Positions 1 to 9,319 are shown, counted from the first letter of the stretch. The stretch: 64,000 bases of DNA from Streptomyces sp. NBC_00708 (GCA_036226585.1 CP108997.1:744001-808000); one strand, 5' to 3'. Notes: generated by a model not told the origin, from the letters alone. A program made the numbers and translations.

Positions 1-82
1 GGCTGACCACCGGGGCGCACATCGGACCGGCCATGGCGAGGACGCCCCGCGCTTCCGCTCGGCGCAGGGCGTCCTTCGCCAT
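1..82 (-). CDS. Possible 5' end of an unidentified gene leaving the window
   Basis: An open frame on the minus strand starts at an ATG whose first base is 82, and runs off the left edge. The visible 27 codons begin MAKDALRRAEARGVLAMAG. They show a codon-position pattern typical of this genome (third positions nearly all G/C, second positions lower), better than the competing plus-strand frame here. A GGAG motif lies about seven bases upstream of the ATG, and an in-frame stop lies further upstream, so this ATG is the first possible start. It would be divergent from the GntR gene, 90 bases away. The piece is too short to recognise a family. Confidence 0.35.
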   Translation of the reverse strand, partial: MAKDALRRAEARGVLAMAGPMCAPVVS

Positions 83-172
83 GTCCGCTCCGACCCAGGT
101 GAGTTGACCGAAACGCGTCGTTCACGCCGTCGTGGCCCTCGGTGAAACAACCGGTTCCTAGCGTCTCCGCTC

Positions 173-919
173 ATGGATTCGACGCTGGATTCGACGCTGT
201 ATACGCCTCCGGACACAGAGCGGGACACCGGCGCGGCACCCGCGCCCCCGCTGCGCGAGCTGGTCTACGGGCAGCTGCGCACGGCCGTGCTCGACGGTGA
301 GTTCGGGCCGCGCGAACGGCTGGCCGAGATGCGGCTCGCCGCACGGTTCGGCGTGTCACGGACCCCGGTGCGCGAGGCCCTGGCGCGTCTCCTCGCGGAC
401 GGCCTGATCGAACGCGGCGACGGCGGCTTCTTCGTCACGATCCCCAACCTGACCCAGCTGCGCGACCTGTACGAGCTGCGGGTCACCCTGGAGCTGCGAG
501 GCATCGCCCGCGCCATCGATGACCCCTCCGTCCGGCATGAACCGACGCTGCTGAAGGCCGAGTTGGAACGCTGGTACGCCATGCGCGACCGGCCCCCGGA
601 CCCCGACCCCCGCTTCGTCGTCCAGGACGAGCGCTTCCACGCGGAGCTGTCCCGCGCCTCCGGGAACCCCGCCCTGACGGACGCCCTGGTGGCCGTCAGC
701 GAGCGCATCCGCCGGGTGCGGATGTACGACTTCCTCACCCGGGACCGGGTGGAGACGACCATCACCGAGCACATCGAGATCATGGAGGCCGTCCGTGACG
801 GACGCCTCGACGACGGCCACCGCGCCCTGCACGCCCATGTCGGCGACTCCATGGCCGTCGTACTCGAACGGGCCCAGCGCGCCATGACGCAGATGGCCCT
901 GCACGCCGACCGCCTCTGA
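173..919 (+). CDS. GntR family transcriptional regulator, FCD subfamily
   Basis: This 248-residue cytoplasmic DNA-binding protein has an N-terminal GntR winged helix (about residues 25-90, with the typical VSRTPVREALARL helix). A C-terminal helical FCD ligand-binding domain follows (about 95-235). FCD regulators usually repress neighbouring catabolic genes and release DNA on binding a small carboxylate or related metabolite. The gene lies 82 bases upstream of, and in the same direction as, the permease and urea amidolyase genes, so it is inferred to control them. The ATG at 173 gives a low-complexity start (two MDSTLDSTL-like repeats); an ordinary Shine-Dalgarno is not obvious. A TAGCGT hexamer at 159-164 could be a -10 element giving a near-leaderless message, though no good -35 is visible. 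Confidence 0.88.
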   Translation: MDSTLDSTLYTPPDTERDTGAAPAPPLRELVYGQLRTAVLDGEFGPRERLAEMRLAARFGVSRTPVREALARLLADGLIERGDGGFFVTIPNLTQLRDLYELRVTLELRGIARAIDDPSVRHEPTLLKAELERWYAMRDRPPDPDPRFVVQDERFHAELSRASGNPALTDALVAVSERIRRVRMYDFLTRDRVETTITEHIEIMEAVRDGRLDDGHRALHAHVGDSMAVVLERAQRAMTQMALHADRL

Positions 920-1001
920 ACCCCCCGCGGGCCGGCGGCTCCTGCCCGCCCGTCCTCAGCACGGCCTTCCCTCCGCCCGCCGCTCCCCGAAGGGCTTGCC
1001 C

Positions 1002-2657
1002 ATGAGTACGACCGAGTCACGCGCCACCTCCACCCCACCGAGCACGTCCAGCAGCCGCGCGACGAGCGAGACCCTGGAGGACTACACCCTCCGCTTCGCG
1101 CCCCGCAGTTACCGCCGCTGGACCCCCGCGGTCGTGGCCACCACCGCCCTGGGCGGCATCGCCTACATGGCCGACTTCTCCATCGGCGCCGGCATCGGCC
1201 TCGCCCACGGCACCGGGAACGCGCTGGTGGCGATCGCGGTGGCCGCCGTCGTCATCTTCACCACCGGCTTCCCGCTGGCGTACTACGGCGCCCGGTACAA
1301 CCTGGACCTCGACCTGATCACCCGCGGCTCCGGCTTCGGGTACTACGGCTCGGTCCTGACCAGCGTCATCTTCGCCAGCTTCACCTTCATCTTCTTCGCG
1401 CTCGAAGGCTCGATCATGGCCCAGGGCCTCGAACTCGGCCTCGGGCTGCCGCTCTGGCTGGGCTATCTGGTCTCGACGCTGATGGTCATCCCGCTGGTGA
1501 TCTACGGGATGTCGGCGCTCAGCAAGCTCCAGGTGTGGACGACCCCGATCTGGCTGCTGCTCATGGTCGGCCCGCTGGTCTATCTGGTCGCCACCGACCC
1601 CGGCACGGTCGACCGGTTCCTCTCGTACGCCGGAACCGACGGCAAGGGCGGCCTCGACACCGCATCCGTGCTGCTGGGCGCCGGTGTCTGCCTCTCCCTC
1701 ATCGCGCAGATCGGTGAGCAGATCGACTACCTGCGCTTCATGCCGCCGAAGACCGATGCCAACCGGCGCACCTGGTGGACCGCCGTGGTCATGGCCGGTC
1801 CCGGGTGGGTGGTGCTGGGCGCGCTCAAGCAGGCCATCGGGGTGTTCCTCGCGGTGTATGTGCTCGCCGAGGTCGGACCGGCCGCCGCGCCCGAGCCGAT
1901 CCGGCAGTTCCGGGGCGCCTTCGACGCGATGCTGCCGTCCTGGCTGGTCGTGCCGCTGGCCGTGGTCCTGGTGGTCATCAGCCAGATCAAGATCAACGTG
2001 ACCAACGCGTACTCCGGCTCGCTCGCGTGGACCAACTCCTTCACCCGGGTCACGAAGCACTACCCCGGCCGGCTGGTCTTCGTCCTGGTCAACCTCGGCT
2101 TCGCGCTCGCGCTGATGGAGGCCGACATGTTCAGCTTCCTCAACGACATCCTCGGCTTCTACTCCAACTGCGCCATCGCCTGGATCGTCACCGTCGCCAC
2201 CGACATCGGCGTCAACAAGTACCTGCTGCGGATCTCGCCGCTCCGTCCGGAGTTCCGGCGCGGCATGCTGTACGCGGTCAACCCCGTCGGCGTCGTCGCC
2301 TTCACCGCCGCGTCCGGGCTGTCGATCGCGATGTACTTCCACGCCCTGGGCGACACCCTCCAGCCGTACTCCCCCGTCGCCGCCGCCGTCATCGCCTTCG
2401 TCCTGACCCCTCTGGTCGCGGTCGTCACCAAGGGCAGGTACTACCTGCGCCGCACCGACGACGGCCTGGACGAGCCGATGCTCGACGCGGACGGCAACCC
2501 GAGCGCGGTGACCCTCGACTGCCACGTCTGCCACCAGGCGTACGAGCGCCCCGACCTCGCCGCCTGCGCCACCCATGACGCGCTGGTCTGCTCGCTCTGC
2601 CTGAGCACCGACGGCGTCGGCGACCACGTGCTGCCCGCCCAGCCGCCCCTCGCCTGA
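1002..2657 (+). CDS. NCS1-type purine/cytosine (nucleobase-cation) permease with Cys-rich C-terminal tail
   Basis: This 551-residue membrane protein has about twelve hydrophobic segments and the start typical of the nucleobase:cation symporter-1 family (LRFAPRSYRRWTP, then a glycine-rich first membrane segment). NCS1 members import nucleobases, hydantoin, allantoin or thiamine precursors with a cation. Next to urea amidolyase genes, a ureide, pyrimidine or related nitrogen source is the likely cargo (inference). The ATG at 1002 is preferred over an in-frame TTG at 996 because an AAGGG motif sits at proper spacing. The last 45 residues are unusual: Cys507, Cys510, Cys522, Cys530 and Cys533 with three interspersed His residues look like a cytoplasmic zinc-binding module not present in typical NCS1 proteins. 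The urea carboxylase gene follows after 30 bases. Confidence 0.85.
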   Translation: MSTTESRATSTPPSTSSSRATSETLEDYTLRFAPRSYRRWTPAVVATTALGGIAYMADFSIGAGIGLAHGTGNALVAIAVAAVVIFTTGFPLAYYGARYNLDLDLITRGSGFGYYGSVLTSVIFASFTFIFFALEGSIMAQGLELGLGLPLWLGYLVSTLMVIPLVIYGMSALSKLQVWTTPIWLLLMVGPLVYLVATDPGTVDRFLSYAGTDGKGGLDTASVLLGAGVCLSLIAQIGEQIDYLRFMPPKTDANRRTWWTAVVMAGPGWVVLGALKQAIGVFLAVYVLAEVGPAAAPEPIRQFRGAFDAMLPSWLVVPLAVVLVVISQIKINVTNAYSGSLAWTNSFTRVTKHYPGRLVFVLVNLGFALALMEADMFSFLNDILGFYSNCAIAWIVTVATDIGVNKYLLRISPLRPEFRRGMLYAVNPVGVVAFTAASGLSIAMYFHALGDTLQPYSPVAAAVIAFVLTPLVAVVTKGRYYLRRTDDGLDEPMLDADGNPSAVTLDCHVCHQAYERPDLAACATHDALVCSLCLSTDGVGDHVLPAQPPLA

Positions 2658-2687
2658 ACCCCGGCCCCGTACCGAGGAGTTGCCGTC

Positions 2688-5600
2688 ATGTTCGACACCC
2701 TGCTCATCGCCAACCGCGGAGAGATCGCCTGCCGCGTCATCCGCAGCGCCGAGGCCCTCGGCCTGCGCACGGTGGCCGTCTACTCCGACGCCGACCGGAC
2801 CGCCCCGCACGTCCGCATGGCCGACGAGGCCGTGCGCCTCGGCCCCGCGCCCGCAGCCGAGAGCTATCTGCGCGCCGACGCGGTCCTGGAGGCGGCGCTC
2901 GCCACCGGGGCCGGCGCGATCCACCCCGGCTACGGATTCCTGTCCGAGAACACGGCGTTCGCCGCCGCCGTGGAGAAGGCGGGCCTCGCGTTCGCCGGCC
3001 CCACGCCCGCCCAGCTGGAGGTTTTCGGCGCCAAGCACACGGCACGGGACGCGGCGCTCGCGGCGGGCGTGCCCCTGCTGCCCGGCAGCGGGCTCCTCGC
3101 CGACGAGGAGGCGGCACTGCGCGCGGCCGGACCGACCGGCTACCCGGTGATGCTCAAGGCGACCGGCGGCGGAGGCGGCATCGGCATGCAGGCGTGCGCC
3201 GGGCCCCAGGAGCTGCGGGACGCCTTCGCCAGGGTGTCGCGGCTGGCCCGGGGCAGCTTCGCCGACGGCGGCGTCTTCCTGGAGCGGTACGTGGAGCACG
3301 CCCGCCACATCGAGGTACAGGTCTTCGGGGACGGCGCCGGCTCCGTCGTGGTGCTCGGCGACCGCGACTGCTCCCTCCAGCGCCGCAACCAGAAGGTGCT
3401 GGAGGAGGCCCCGGCGCCGAACCTCCCCCCGCACGTGCGCGCCGGACTCCACACCGCGGCACGGGAGTTGTGTGCCTCGGTGGACTACCGATCGGCGGGC
3501 ACGGTCGAGTTCGTGTACGACCCGGTGCGCGGGGAGGCGTACTTCCTGGAGGTCAACACCCGCCTCCAGGTGGAGCATCCGGTGACGGAGGAGACCCACG
3601 GCATCGACCTGGTCGCCTGGATGCTGCGGCTGGCGCGCGGCGAGAGCGGCTTCCTGGAGGAACCGCCCGCCCGGGGTCACGCGGTCGAGGCGCGGATCTA
3701 CGCGGAGGACCCGGCCCGGGACCACCGGCCCAGCTCCGGCCTGCTGACCCGGGTCGCCTTCCCCGCCGGCGTACGGGTGGACGGCTGGGCGGAGACCGGG
3801 CAGCACGTCTCCTCCGCGTACGACCCGATGCTCGCCAAGGTCGTCGCGACCGGTGACACCCGTGCGGAGGCGTTCGCCCGGCTGGCCGAGGCACTGGACG
3901 AGACCGTGGTGGACGGGGTGGAGACCAACCTCGGGCTGCTGCGCGCCGCCTGTCGCGCGCCGGTGGTGCTCGACGCCCGGCACACCACGGCCACCCTGGC
4001 CGGACTGCGCGATCCCCGGCCGCGCATCGACGTGGAACGCGGAGGTGCCCAGACCACGGTGCAGGACTGGCCGGGGCGCACCGGCTACTGGGAGGTCGGC
4101 ATCCCGCCCGGCGGTCCGATGGACGACCTCTCGTTCCGGCTCGGCAACACCGCCGTCGGCAACCCGGAGGGCGTACCCGGTCTGGAGTGCACGCTGGAGG
4201 GGCCCGCGCTGCGCTTCTCCGCGCCGGCCGTCGTCTGCGTCACCGGTGCCCCGGCCGCGGTCACCGTCGACGGGCGCCCCGCCGCCATGTGGGAGCCGCT
4301 CGATCTCGCCGCCGGCCAACTGCTGGACGTCGGTACGGCCCAGGGCCCCGGGATGCGCACCTACGTCCTGGTCCGAGGCGGTCTCGATGTCCCCGCCTAC
4401 CTGGGCAGCGCGGCCACCTTCACCCTCGGGGCCTTCGGCGGCCACGCGGGCCGCGCCCTGCGCACCGGTGACGTGCTGCGGCCCGCCCGCCCCGCGCCGG
4501 ACGCCCCGGCTCCGGCCCCCGTGGCGGCGGGCATACGTCCGCACTTCACCGCCCACTGGCGTATCGCGGTGAGCGAAGGGCCGCACGCCGCACCGGACTT
4601 CCTCACCCGGGCCGGCATCGACACGGTCTACGGGACGCACTGGAAGGTCTCCGCGCAGTCGGCGCGCACCGGTGTGCGTCTCGTCGGACCCCGTCCCGAG
4701 TGGGCCCGTCCGGACGGCGGGGAGGCGGGACTGCATCCGTCCAACGTGCACGACACCGCGTACTCCGTCGGCGCGGTCAACCTCACCGGCGACACCCCGG
4801 CCATCCTCGGCCCCGACGGGCCCAGCCTGGGAGGCTTCGCCTGCCCGGTCACCGTCGTGCGCGGCGAGCGCTGGAAGACCGGGCAGCTGCGCCCCGGCGA
4901 CACCGTCCAGTTCGTCCCCGTCACCGAGCGGACCGCCGACGCCCTGCGCCGGACCCCCGCGCTGCTCACGCTGCCGGCCCCCGGCGGCCCGGACGGCGAC
5001 GACGGCGTGCTCGGCCGGCGCCCGCCCACCGACACCGCCCCCGAGGTCACGTACCGGCGGGGCGCCGACGACAACATCCTCGTCGAGTACGGACCCATGA
5101 CGCTCGACCTGGGCCTGCGGATGCGTGTCCACGCCCTCGCCGAGCACGTGCGGGCCCTCGCCCCGCGCGGGCTGGTCGACGTCACTCCGGGCGTGCGCTC
5201 ACTGCATCTGCACACCGATCCGGACGTGCTGCCGCTGCGCACCCTGCTCGGTCTGCTCCGGGAGGCCGAGGACCGGTTGCCGGCCACCGCCGAGCTGACC
5301 GTCCCGAGCCGGGACGTGCACCTGCCCCTGTCGTGGGACGACCCCACCGTCGACGAGGCCATCGACCGCTACACCGCGTCGGTGCGCGGCGACGCGCCCT
5401 GGAACCCGTCCAACATCGAGTTCATCCGCCGTATCAACGGCCTGGACAGCGTCGAGGACGTACGGCGCACGGTCTTCGACGCGCGGTATCTCGTCCTCGG
5501 CCTCGGCGACGTCTATCTCGGCGCCCCGGCCGCCACCCCGCTCGACCCCCGCCACCGCCTGGTGACCACCAAGTACAACCCGGCCCGTACATGGACGGCG

Positions 5601-6269
5601 GAGGCCGGGGTGGGCATCGGCGGCTCGTACCTTTGCGTCTACGGGATGGAGAGCCCCGGCGGCTACCAGCTCATCGGCCGGACGGTCCCCGTGTGGGGCG
5701 GTCTGCGCCCGCCGCGCTCCTTCGCCGACGGCACGCCCTGGCTGCTGCGGTTCTTCGACCGGATCATCTGGCATCCGGTCGATCCGGCCGAACTCCTGGA
5801 CATCCGGGCCGATCTCGCCTCCGGGCGGACCGCGCTGGACATCCGTCCGGGCGTCTTCTCGCTGGCCGGGCACGAGGCGTTCCTGCGGGAGAACGCGGAG
5901 GACATCGCCGCCTTCCGTACCCGCCAGTCCGCGGCCTTCGAGACGGAGCGCCGGGCGTGGGAGGCGGCGGGCGAGTTCGCCGACCGCGCCGAACCGGAGC
6001 CGGCGGCCGAGGTCGTCGCCCCTCTCGCCCTCCCGCCGGGCTCGGGCCTGGTCGAGGCCCCGCTGAGCTCCACCGTATGGAAGGTGGAAGCAGGGCCCGG
6101 CACCCGGGTCGAGCCGGGTCAGGCCCTTCTGGTCCTGGAAGCCATGAAGATGGAGGTCGTCGTGCGCGCTCCCGCCCACGGAGTCGTCACCGACGTCCTC
6201 GTCACCCCCGGACAGCAGATCGACGCCGGCACCCCGCTGGCCGTCGTCGCACGAGAGGAAGCAGCGTGA
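2688..6269 (+). CDS. Urea carboxylase (biotin-dependent component of urea amidolyase)
   Basis: This 1193-residue enzyme carboxylates urea to allophanate using ATP, bicarbonate and covalently bound biotin. Domains in order: biotin carboxylase with ATP-grasp (about 1-450, glycine-rich KATGGGGGIGMQ loop near 157-168); KipA/AHS2-like carboxyltransferase half (about 455-745); KipI/AHS1-like half (about 785-1000); then a linker and a biotinyl domain (about 1115-1190) with EAMKM, the biotin lysine being Lys1154. This order and size match bacterial urea carboxylases of roughly 1200 residues. The KipA/KipI-like halves separate it from acetyl-, propionyl- and pyruvate carboxylases. Its stop codon overlaps the GTG start of the allophanate hydrolase gene, so the two steps are translationally coupled. 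In fungi the two activities are fused in one polypeptide; here they are separate. Confidence 0.95.
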   Translation: MFDTLLIANRGEIACRVIRSAEALGLRTVAVYSDADRTAPHVRMADEAVRLGPAPAAESYLRADAVLEAALATGAGAIHPGYGFLSENTAFAAAVEKAGLAFAGPTPAQLEVFGAKHTARDAALAAGVPLLPGSGLLADEEAALRAAGPTGYPVMLKATGGGGGIGMQACAGPQELRDAFARVSRLARGSFADGGVFLERYVEHARHIEVQVFGDGAGSVVVLGDRDCSLQRRNQKVLEEAPAPNLPPHVRAGLHTAARELCASVDYRSAGTVEFVYDPVRGEAYFLEVNTRLQVEHPVTEETHGIDLVAWMLRLARGESGFLEEPPARGHAVEARIYAEDPARDHRPSSGLLTRVAFPAGVRVDGWAETGQHVSSAYDPMLAKVVATGDTRAEAFARLAEALDETVVDGVETNLGLLRAACRAPVVLDARHTTATLAGLRDPRPRIDVERGGAQTTVQDWPGRTGYWEVGIPPGGPMDDLSFRLGNTAVGNPEGVPGLECTLEGPALRFSAPAVVCVTGAPAAVTVDGRPAAMWEPLDLAAGQLLDVGTAQGPGMRTYVLVRGGLDVPAYLGSAATFTLGAFGGHAGRALRTGDVLRPARPAPDAPAPAPVAAGIRPHFTAHWRIAVSEGPHAAPDFLTRAGIDTVYGTHWKVSAQSARTGVRLVGPRPEWARPDGGEAGLHPSNVHDTAYSVGAVNLTGDTPAILGPDGPSLGGFACPVTVVRGERWKTGQLRPGDTVQFVPVTERTADALRRTPALLTLPAPGGPDGDDGVLGRRPPTDTAPEVTYRRGADDNILVEYGPMTLDLGLRMRVHALAEHVRALAPRGLVDVTPGVRSLHLHTDPDVLPLRTLLGLLREAEDRLPATAELTVPSRDVHLPLSWDDPTVDEAIDRYTASVRGDAPWNPSNIEFIRRINGLDSVEDVRRTVFDARYLVLGLGDVYLGAPAATPLDPRHRLVTTKYNPARTWTAEAGVGIGGSYLCVYGMESPGGYQLIGRTVPVWGGLRPPRSFADGTPWLLRFFDRIIWHPVDPAELLDIRADLASGRTALDIRPGVFSLAGHEAFLRENAEDIAAFRTRQSAAFETERRAWEAAGEFADRAEPEPAAEVVAPLALPPGSGLVEAPLSSTVWKVEAGPGTRVEPGQALLVLEAMKMEVVVRAPAHGVVTDVLVTPGQQIDAGTPLAVVAREEAA

Positions 6270-7969
6270 CCCAGAGCTGCGTCGCACGCGTCACCGCCGC
6301 CTACCACCGCATCACCGCTGCCGACCGCCCGGAGGTGTGGATCACCCTGCGCCCGGAGGCGGACGTCCGGGCGGAGGCCGCCGCCCTGGACGCCCGGCTG
6401 GCCGCCGGGGAGTCGCTGCCGCTGGCGGGCGTCCTGGTCGCGGTGAAGGACAACATCGACGTGGCGGGGCTGCCCACGACGGCCGCCTGCCCCGCCTTCG
6501 CGTACACCCCGGAGACGGACGCGCCGGCCGTACGGCGTCTGCTGGACGCGGGCGCGGTCGTGCTGGGCAAGACCAACCTGGACCAGTTCGCCACCGGTCT
6601 GGTCGGGACCCGCAGTCCCTACGGTGCGGTGCGCAACGCCCTGCGCCCCGAGAAGATCTCCGGCGGTTCCAGCTCCGGTTCGGCGGTCGCCGTCGCCCTC
6701 GGCATCGCCGACATCGCGCTCGGTACGGACACGGCGGGCTCCGGCCGTGTTCCCGCCGCCCTCAACGGCATCGTCGGCATCAAGCCCACCCTGGGCCTGG
6801 TCCCCACCACCGGGGTGGTCCCCGCCGCCCGCTCCTACGACGCGGTCACGGTGTTCGCCCGCACCCTCACCGAGGCCCAGCGGGCCGTCGGCGTCATGAC
6901 GGGCCCGGACGACGGCGACCCGCGCGGCCGTGTCTGGCCCGACGACGTCCGCCTGGCGGCCCCGCCCCGGCCCCGGGTCGCGGTCCCCCGGGACGACGAC
7001 CTCGTCCCGCTCTCGCCGGGGGGCCGTGCCGCGTTCGCCGCCGCCGTCAAGCAGCTGGAGGCCGCCGGTGCGACGACCGAAGTCGTCGATGTGTCACCGC
7101 TGCTGCTGGCGGCCCGGCTGCTCTACGACGGCGCGCTGGTCGCGGAACGCTACGCGGCCGTCGGTGAGTTCATCGCCGGTGACCCGTCGGCGGCGGACCC
7201 CACGGTCGCCGGGATCATCCTGGCCGCCGCCGGTCTGCCGGCCCATGCCCTGGCCGCGGACCAGGAACGCCTGGACCGGTACCGGGCGCTCGCGGTCCGG
7301 ATTCTGTCCGGGTACGACGCGCTGCTGCTCCCCACCACGACCGGGCACCCGGACATCGCGGAGGTGCTGGCCGATCCGGTGGCCGTCAACTCGCGGCTGG
7401 GCACCTACACCAACTTCGTGAACCTCCTGGACCTGGCGGCGGTCGCTGTCCCGGCCGGGGAGGCCGACGGCAGCCCGTTCGGCGTCAGCGTCGTCACCCG
7501 CGCGTTCGAGGATCAGCCGGCCCTCGACATCGCCGCGCTGTTCACCGGAGAGCAGGCGCCGCACCCCCTGCCGGGCGGGGGCGTGGATCTCGCCGTGTTC
7601 GGCGCCCATCTGACCGGGCAGCCGCTCCACCACCAGCTCACCGACTCCGGCGCCCGGTACGCCGGCGAGGTCACCACCACGGCCGCCTACCGGCTCACGG
7701 CGCTCGGGACCACCCCGCCCAAACCGGGCCTCGTCCGCGTCGGCCCCGGGGACGGCGCGCCCATCGGCGGCGAGCGGTGGACCCTCTCCCCCGCCGCCCT
7801 CGGGCGCTTCCTCGCCGCCCTGCCCGCGCCCATGTCCCTGGGCCGGGTGGAACTGGCCGAGGGCACGTGGGTCCTCGGCTTCCAGTGCGACCCGGACTCC
7901 GCGGCCCGGGGCACCGACATCACGGAGCACGGCGGCTGGCGGGCCTACCTGGAGTCGACGACGGCCTGA
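6266..7969 (+). CDS. atzF: Allophanate hydrolase (amidase signature family)
   Basis: This 567-residue amidase-signature enzyme hydrolyses allophanate to ammonia and CO2, the second step of urea amidolyase. The Ser-cisSer-Lys triad can be placed: Lys61 in VAVKDNIDVAG, the glycine/serine-rich GGSSSGS loop at 133-139, and the nucleophile Ser159 in GTDTAGSGRVPAA. The C-terminal 130 residues form the extra domain typical of AtzF/DUR1-type hydrolases, which separates it from GatA-type amidases. The GTG start at 6266 overlaps the previous gene's stop (GTGA) and has a GAGAGGAAG ribosome site. The context leaves little doubt about the assignment. Confidence 0.93.
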   Translation: MTQSCVARVTAAYHRITAADRPEVWITLRPEADVRAEAAALDARLAAGESLPLAGVLVAVKDNIDVAGLPTTAACPAFAYTPETDAPAVRRLLDAGAVVLGKTNLDQFATGLVGTRSPYGAVRNALRPEKISGGSSSGSAVAVALGIADIALGTDTAGSGRVPAALNGIVGIKPTLGLVPTTGVVPAARSYDAVTVFARTLTEAQRAVGVMTGPDDGDPRGRVWPDDVRLAAPPRPRVAVPRDDDLVPLSPGGRAAFAAAVKQLEAAGATTEVVDVSPLLLAARLLYDGALVAERYAAVGEFIAGDPSAADPTVAGIILAAAGLPAHALAADQERLDRYRALAVRILSGYDALLLPTTTGHPDIAEVLADPVAVNSRLGTYTNFVNLLDLAAVAVPAGEADGSPFGVSVVTRAFEDQPALDIAALFTGEQAPHPLPGGGVDLAVFGAHLTGQPLHHQLTDSGARYAGEVTTTAAYRLTALGTTPPKPGLVRVGPGDGAPIGGERWTLSPAALGRFLAALPAPMSLGRVELAEGTWVLGFQCDPDSAARGTDITEHGGWRAYLESTTA

Positions 7970-8121
7970 CGGGGCCGGGCGACCCGGGCGGGCCGAGGGC
8001 GGAGTACCCGCGCCGGAGGGACATTGGTCCCGGTTTCCCCCTCCGGCAGCGGGCATCACGCAGGAAGCCCGGCCGTGCCGCCGGGCCCGTCCGCCCGCAC
8101 CGTCCAGTGGAAGCGATACGC

Positions 8122-8919
8122 ATGTCCTCCCAGCACCTGCCCCGGATCGACGCAGACGGCCTGGCAGACCTCGGGGTCTCCGCCCTCACCCGCGAGGTCT
8201 TCCTCACGCCCAAGCCGGGGCTGCCGGACTGCCGCACCGCGCAGACCCCCGCCAACTCGGTGTTCTCCTCGCTCGTCGACGTCGGCGTCCGGCTCCACGG
8301 CCCGCTGCGCGCCGCCGCCGACGCCGGTACGGACATCGGCAGGCTCTCCGCCGCCTGCCGGGCCGCCCGGGACCAGGTGCCCCACACCGCGTCCCTGCAC
8401 GGCTTCGATGTGGCCGCCCGCGCGCTGTGCCTGCTGACGGCCGCCTGGTCGCGGGGCGCCGACGGCACCCGGGACGCCTGTATGACGGCCTTCGCCCTCG
8501 ACGAGGAGCTGGAATCGTCCGAGGGCGCCCGCGACCACGACCGGCCGCTGTCGGGCCGCACCACGTGGCACGGCCTCACCCACGCCGAGGCAGCGCTCTC
8601 CGCCGTCCGCGCGGCACGGACGCGGGGCGTGCCCGAGGAGACCGCCCAGCTCGACGCGCTGCTGACGCTGATGGCGGCCATGGACGACGAGCGGGTGCTG
8701 CGCGACAGGGGGCCGCTGGCGCTGCGGATGCTCCGGGAGGACGCCGCCGTGGTGCTGGCCGCCGGTGGCGCCGGCATGCCCGAGGGCCGCCGCCTGCTGT
8801 CCGAGCTGGACGAGCAGCTGACCCGGTACGCGATCTGCCCGGCGACCAGCGGCGCGCTGCTCACCGTGGTGCTCTTCCTGGACTCGGTCGACAGCCGGCC
8901 GCTCGCCGACGCGGCCTGA
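8122..8919 (+). CDS. CitG/MdcB-like triphosphoribosyl-dephospho-CoA synthase family protein (divergent)
   Basis: This 265-residue protein shows the CitG/MdcB fold signatures in weakened form. FLTPKPGLPDCRTAQTP near residues 27-43 corresponds to the family's TPKPGLVD motif, and a C-terminal PATSGALLTVVLFLDS corresponds to the SPGGSADLLA region. Family members make the 2'-(5''-triphosphoribosyl)-3'-dephospho-CoA prosthetic group for citrate lyase or malonate decarboxylase acyl carriers. No acyl carrier or lyase gene is visible here. Its place 152 bases after allophanate hydrolase, in the same direction, suggests a role tied to urea or ureide catabolism, which would be a new context (inference). 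The start ATG at 8122 has a weak GGAAG site. The family call is moderately sure; the reaction is not known. Confidence 0.6.
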   Translation: MSSQHLPRIDADGLADLGVSALTREVFLTPKPGLPDCRTAQTPANSVFSSLVDVGVRLHGPLRAAADAGTDIGRLSAACRAARDQVPHTASLHGFDVAARALCLLTAAWSRGADGTRDACMTAFALDEELESSEGARDHDRPLSGRTTWHGLTHAEAALSAVRAARTRGVPEETAQLDALLTLMAAMDDERVLRDRGPLALRMLREDAAVVLAAGGAGMPEGRRLLSELDEQLTRYAICPATSGALLTVVLFLDSVDSRPLADAA

Positions 8920-8996
8920 GCGGGCCGGACCCACCGCAACGCACCGCCGCGGCGTGAGCGGGCACCGCACCCACCGCAACGCACCGCCGCGGCCAC
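8918..8996 (+). repeat. Tandem direct repeat, 40-bp period, two copies
   Basis: A perfect 25-base direct repeat starts at 8929 and again at 8969 (core CCACCGCAACGCACCGCCGC). It is preceded in both copies by a similar GAGCGGG segment, so the real unit is about 40 bp. The first copy starts at the stop codon of the CitG-like gene. It could reflect slippage or duplication; no coding or palindromic role is evident. Confidence 0.85.
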
Positions 8997-9082
8997 CACC
9001 GGCCCACCCCGGCTGGCGCCCCCGTTCCCCCGCCCCGATGCTGTTCCGGCGCCGCCCGTACACCCGCACCGAGAGGCCCGAC

Positions 9083-9319
9083 ATGCCCGTGGACGAACCC
9101 CGCCCCGCGGGCAGCCCACGCGCACGTCTCGAACTGCGGGCGATCCGGGCTCTGCTGGACGCACAGCGGCGGCGCGTGACCGCGTACGCCGAGCACTACG
9201 GCCCCGGCCTGCCGAACCCCGCGCCCCCGGCTGCCCCGGCCTCCGTCCCGCCCACCTGCCAGGACGTGCTCGACGCCCTCCCGGTGGCGGCCCCTGCTCC
9301 TGGCCCCCGTGGTCGGTGA
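9083..9319 (+). pseudogene. N-terminal segment of the SpoIIE/PP2C phosphatase, separated by a frameshift
   Basis: A 78-residue frame begins MPVDEPRPAG at an ATG with a GAGAGG ribosome site, and ends in a short nonsense tail. Its last sensible part, QDVLDALPVAA, is the beginning of a PAS domain. The continuation LLLAPVVGEDGEVRDI lies in another frame immediately downstream. Removing one C from the CCCC run at 9291-9294 joins both into a single protein of about 570 residues (9083-10796). I therefore read this as the 5' part of a frameshifted gene, or as a sequencing error, rather than an independent small gene. Confidence 0.7.

Noticed and set aside
1017..5147. Very long open frame on the minus strand opposite the permease and urea carboxylase genes
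   Set aside because: It is the usual shadow frame of high-G+C genes. The plus strand carries intact, recognisable domains throughout and the minus frame shows no family or ribosome site.
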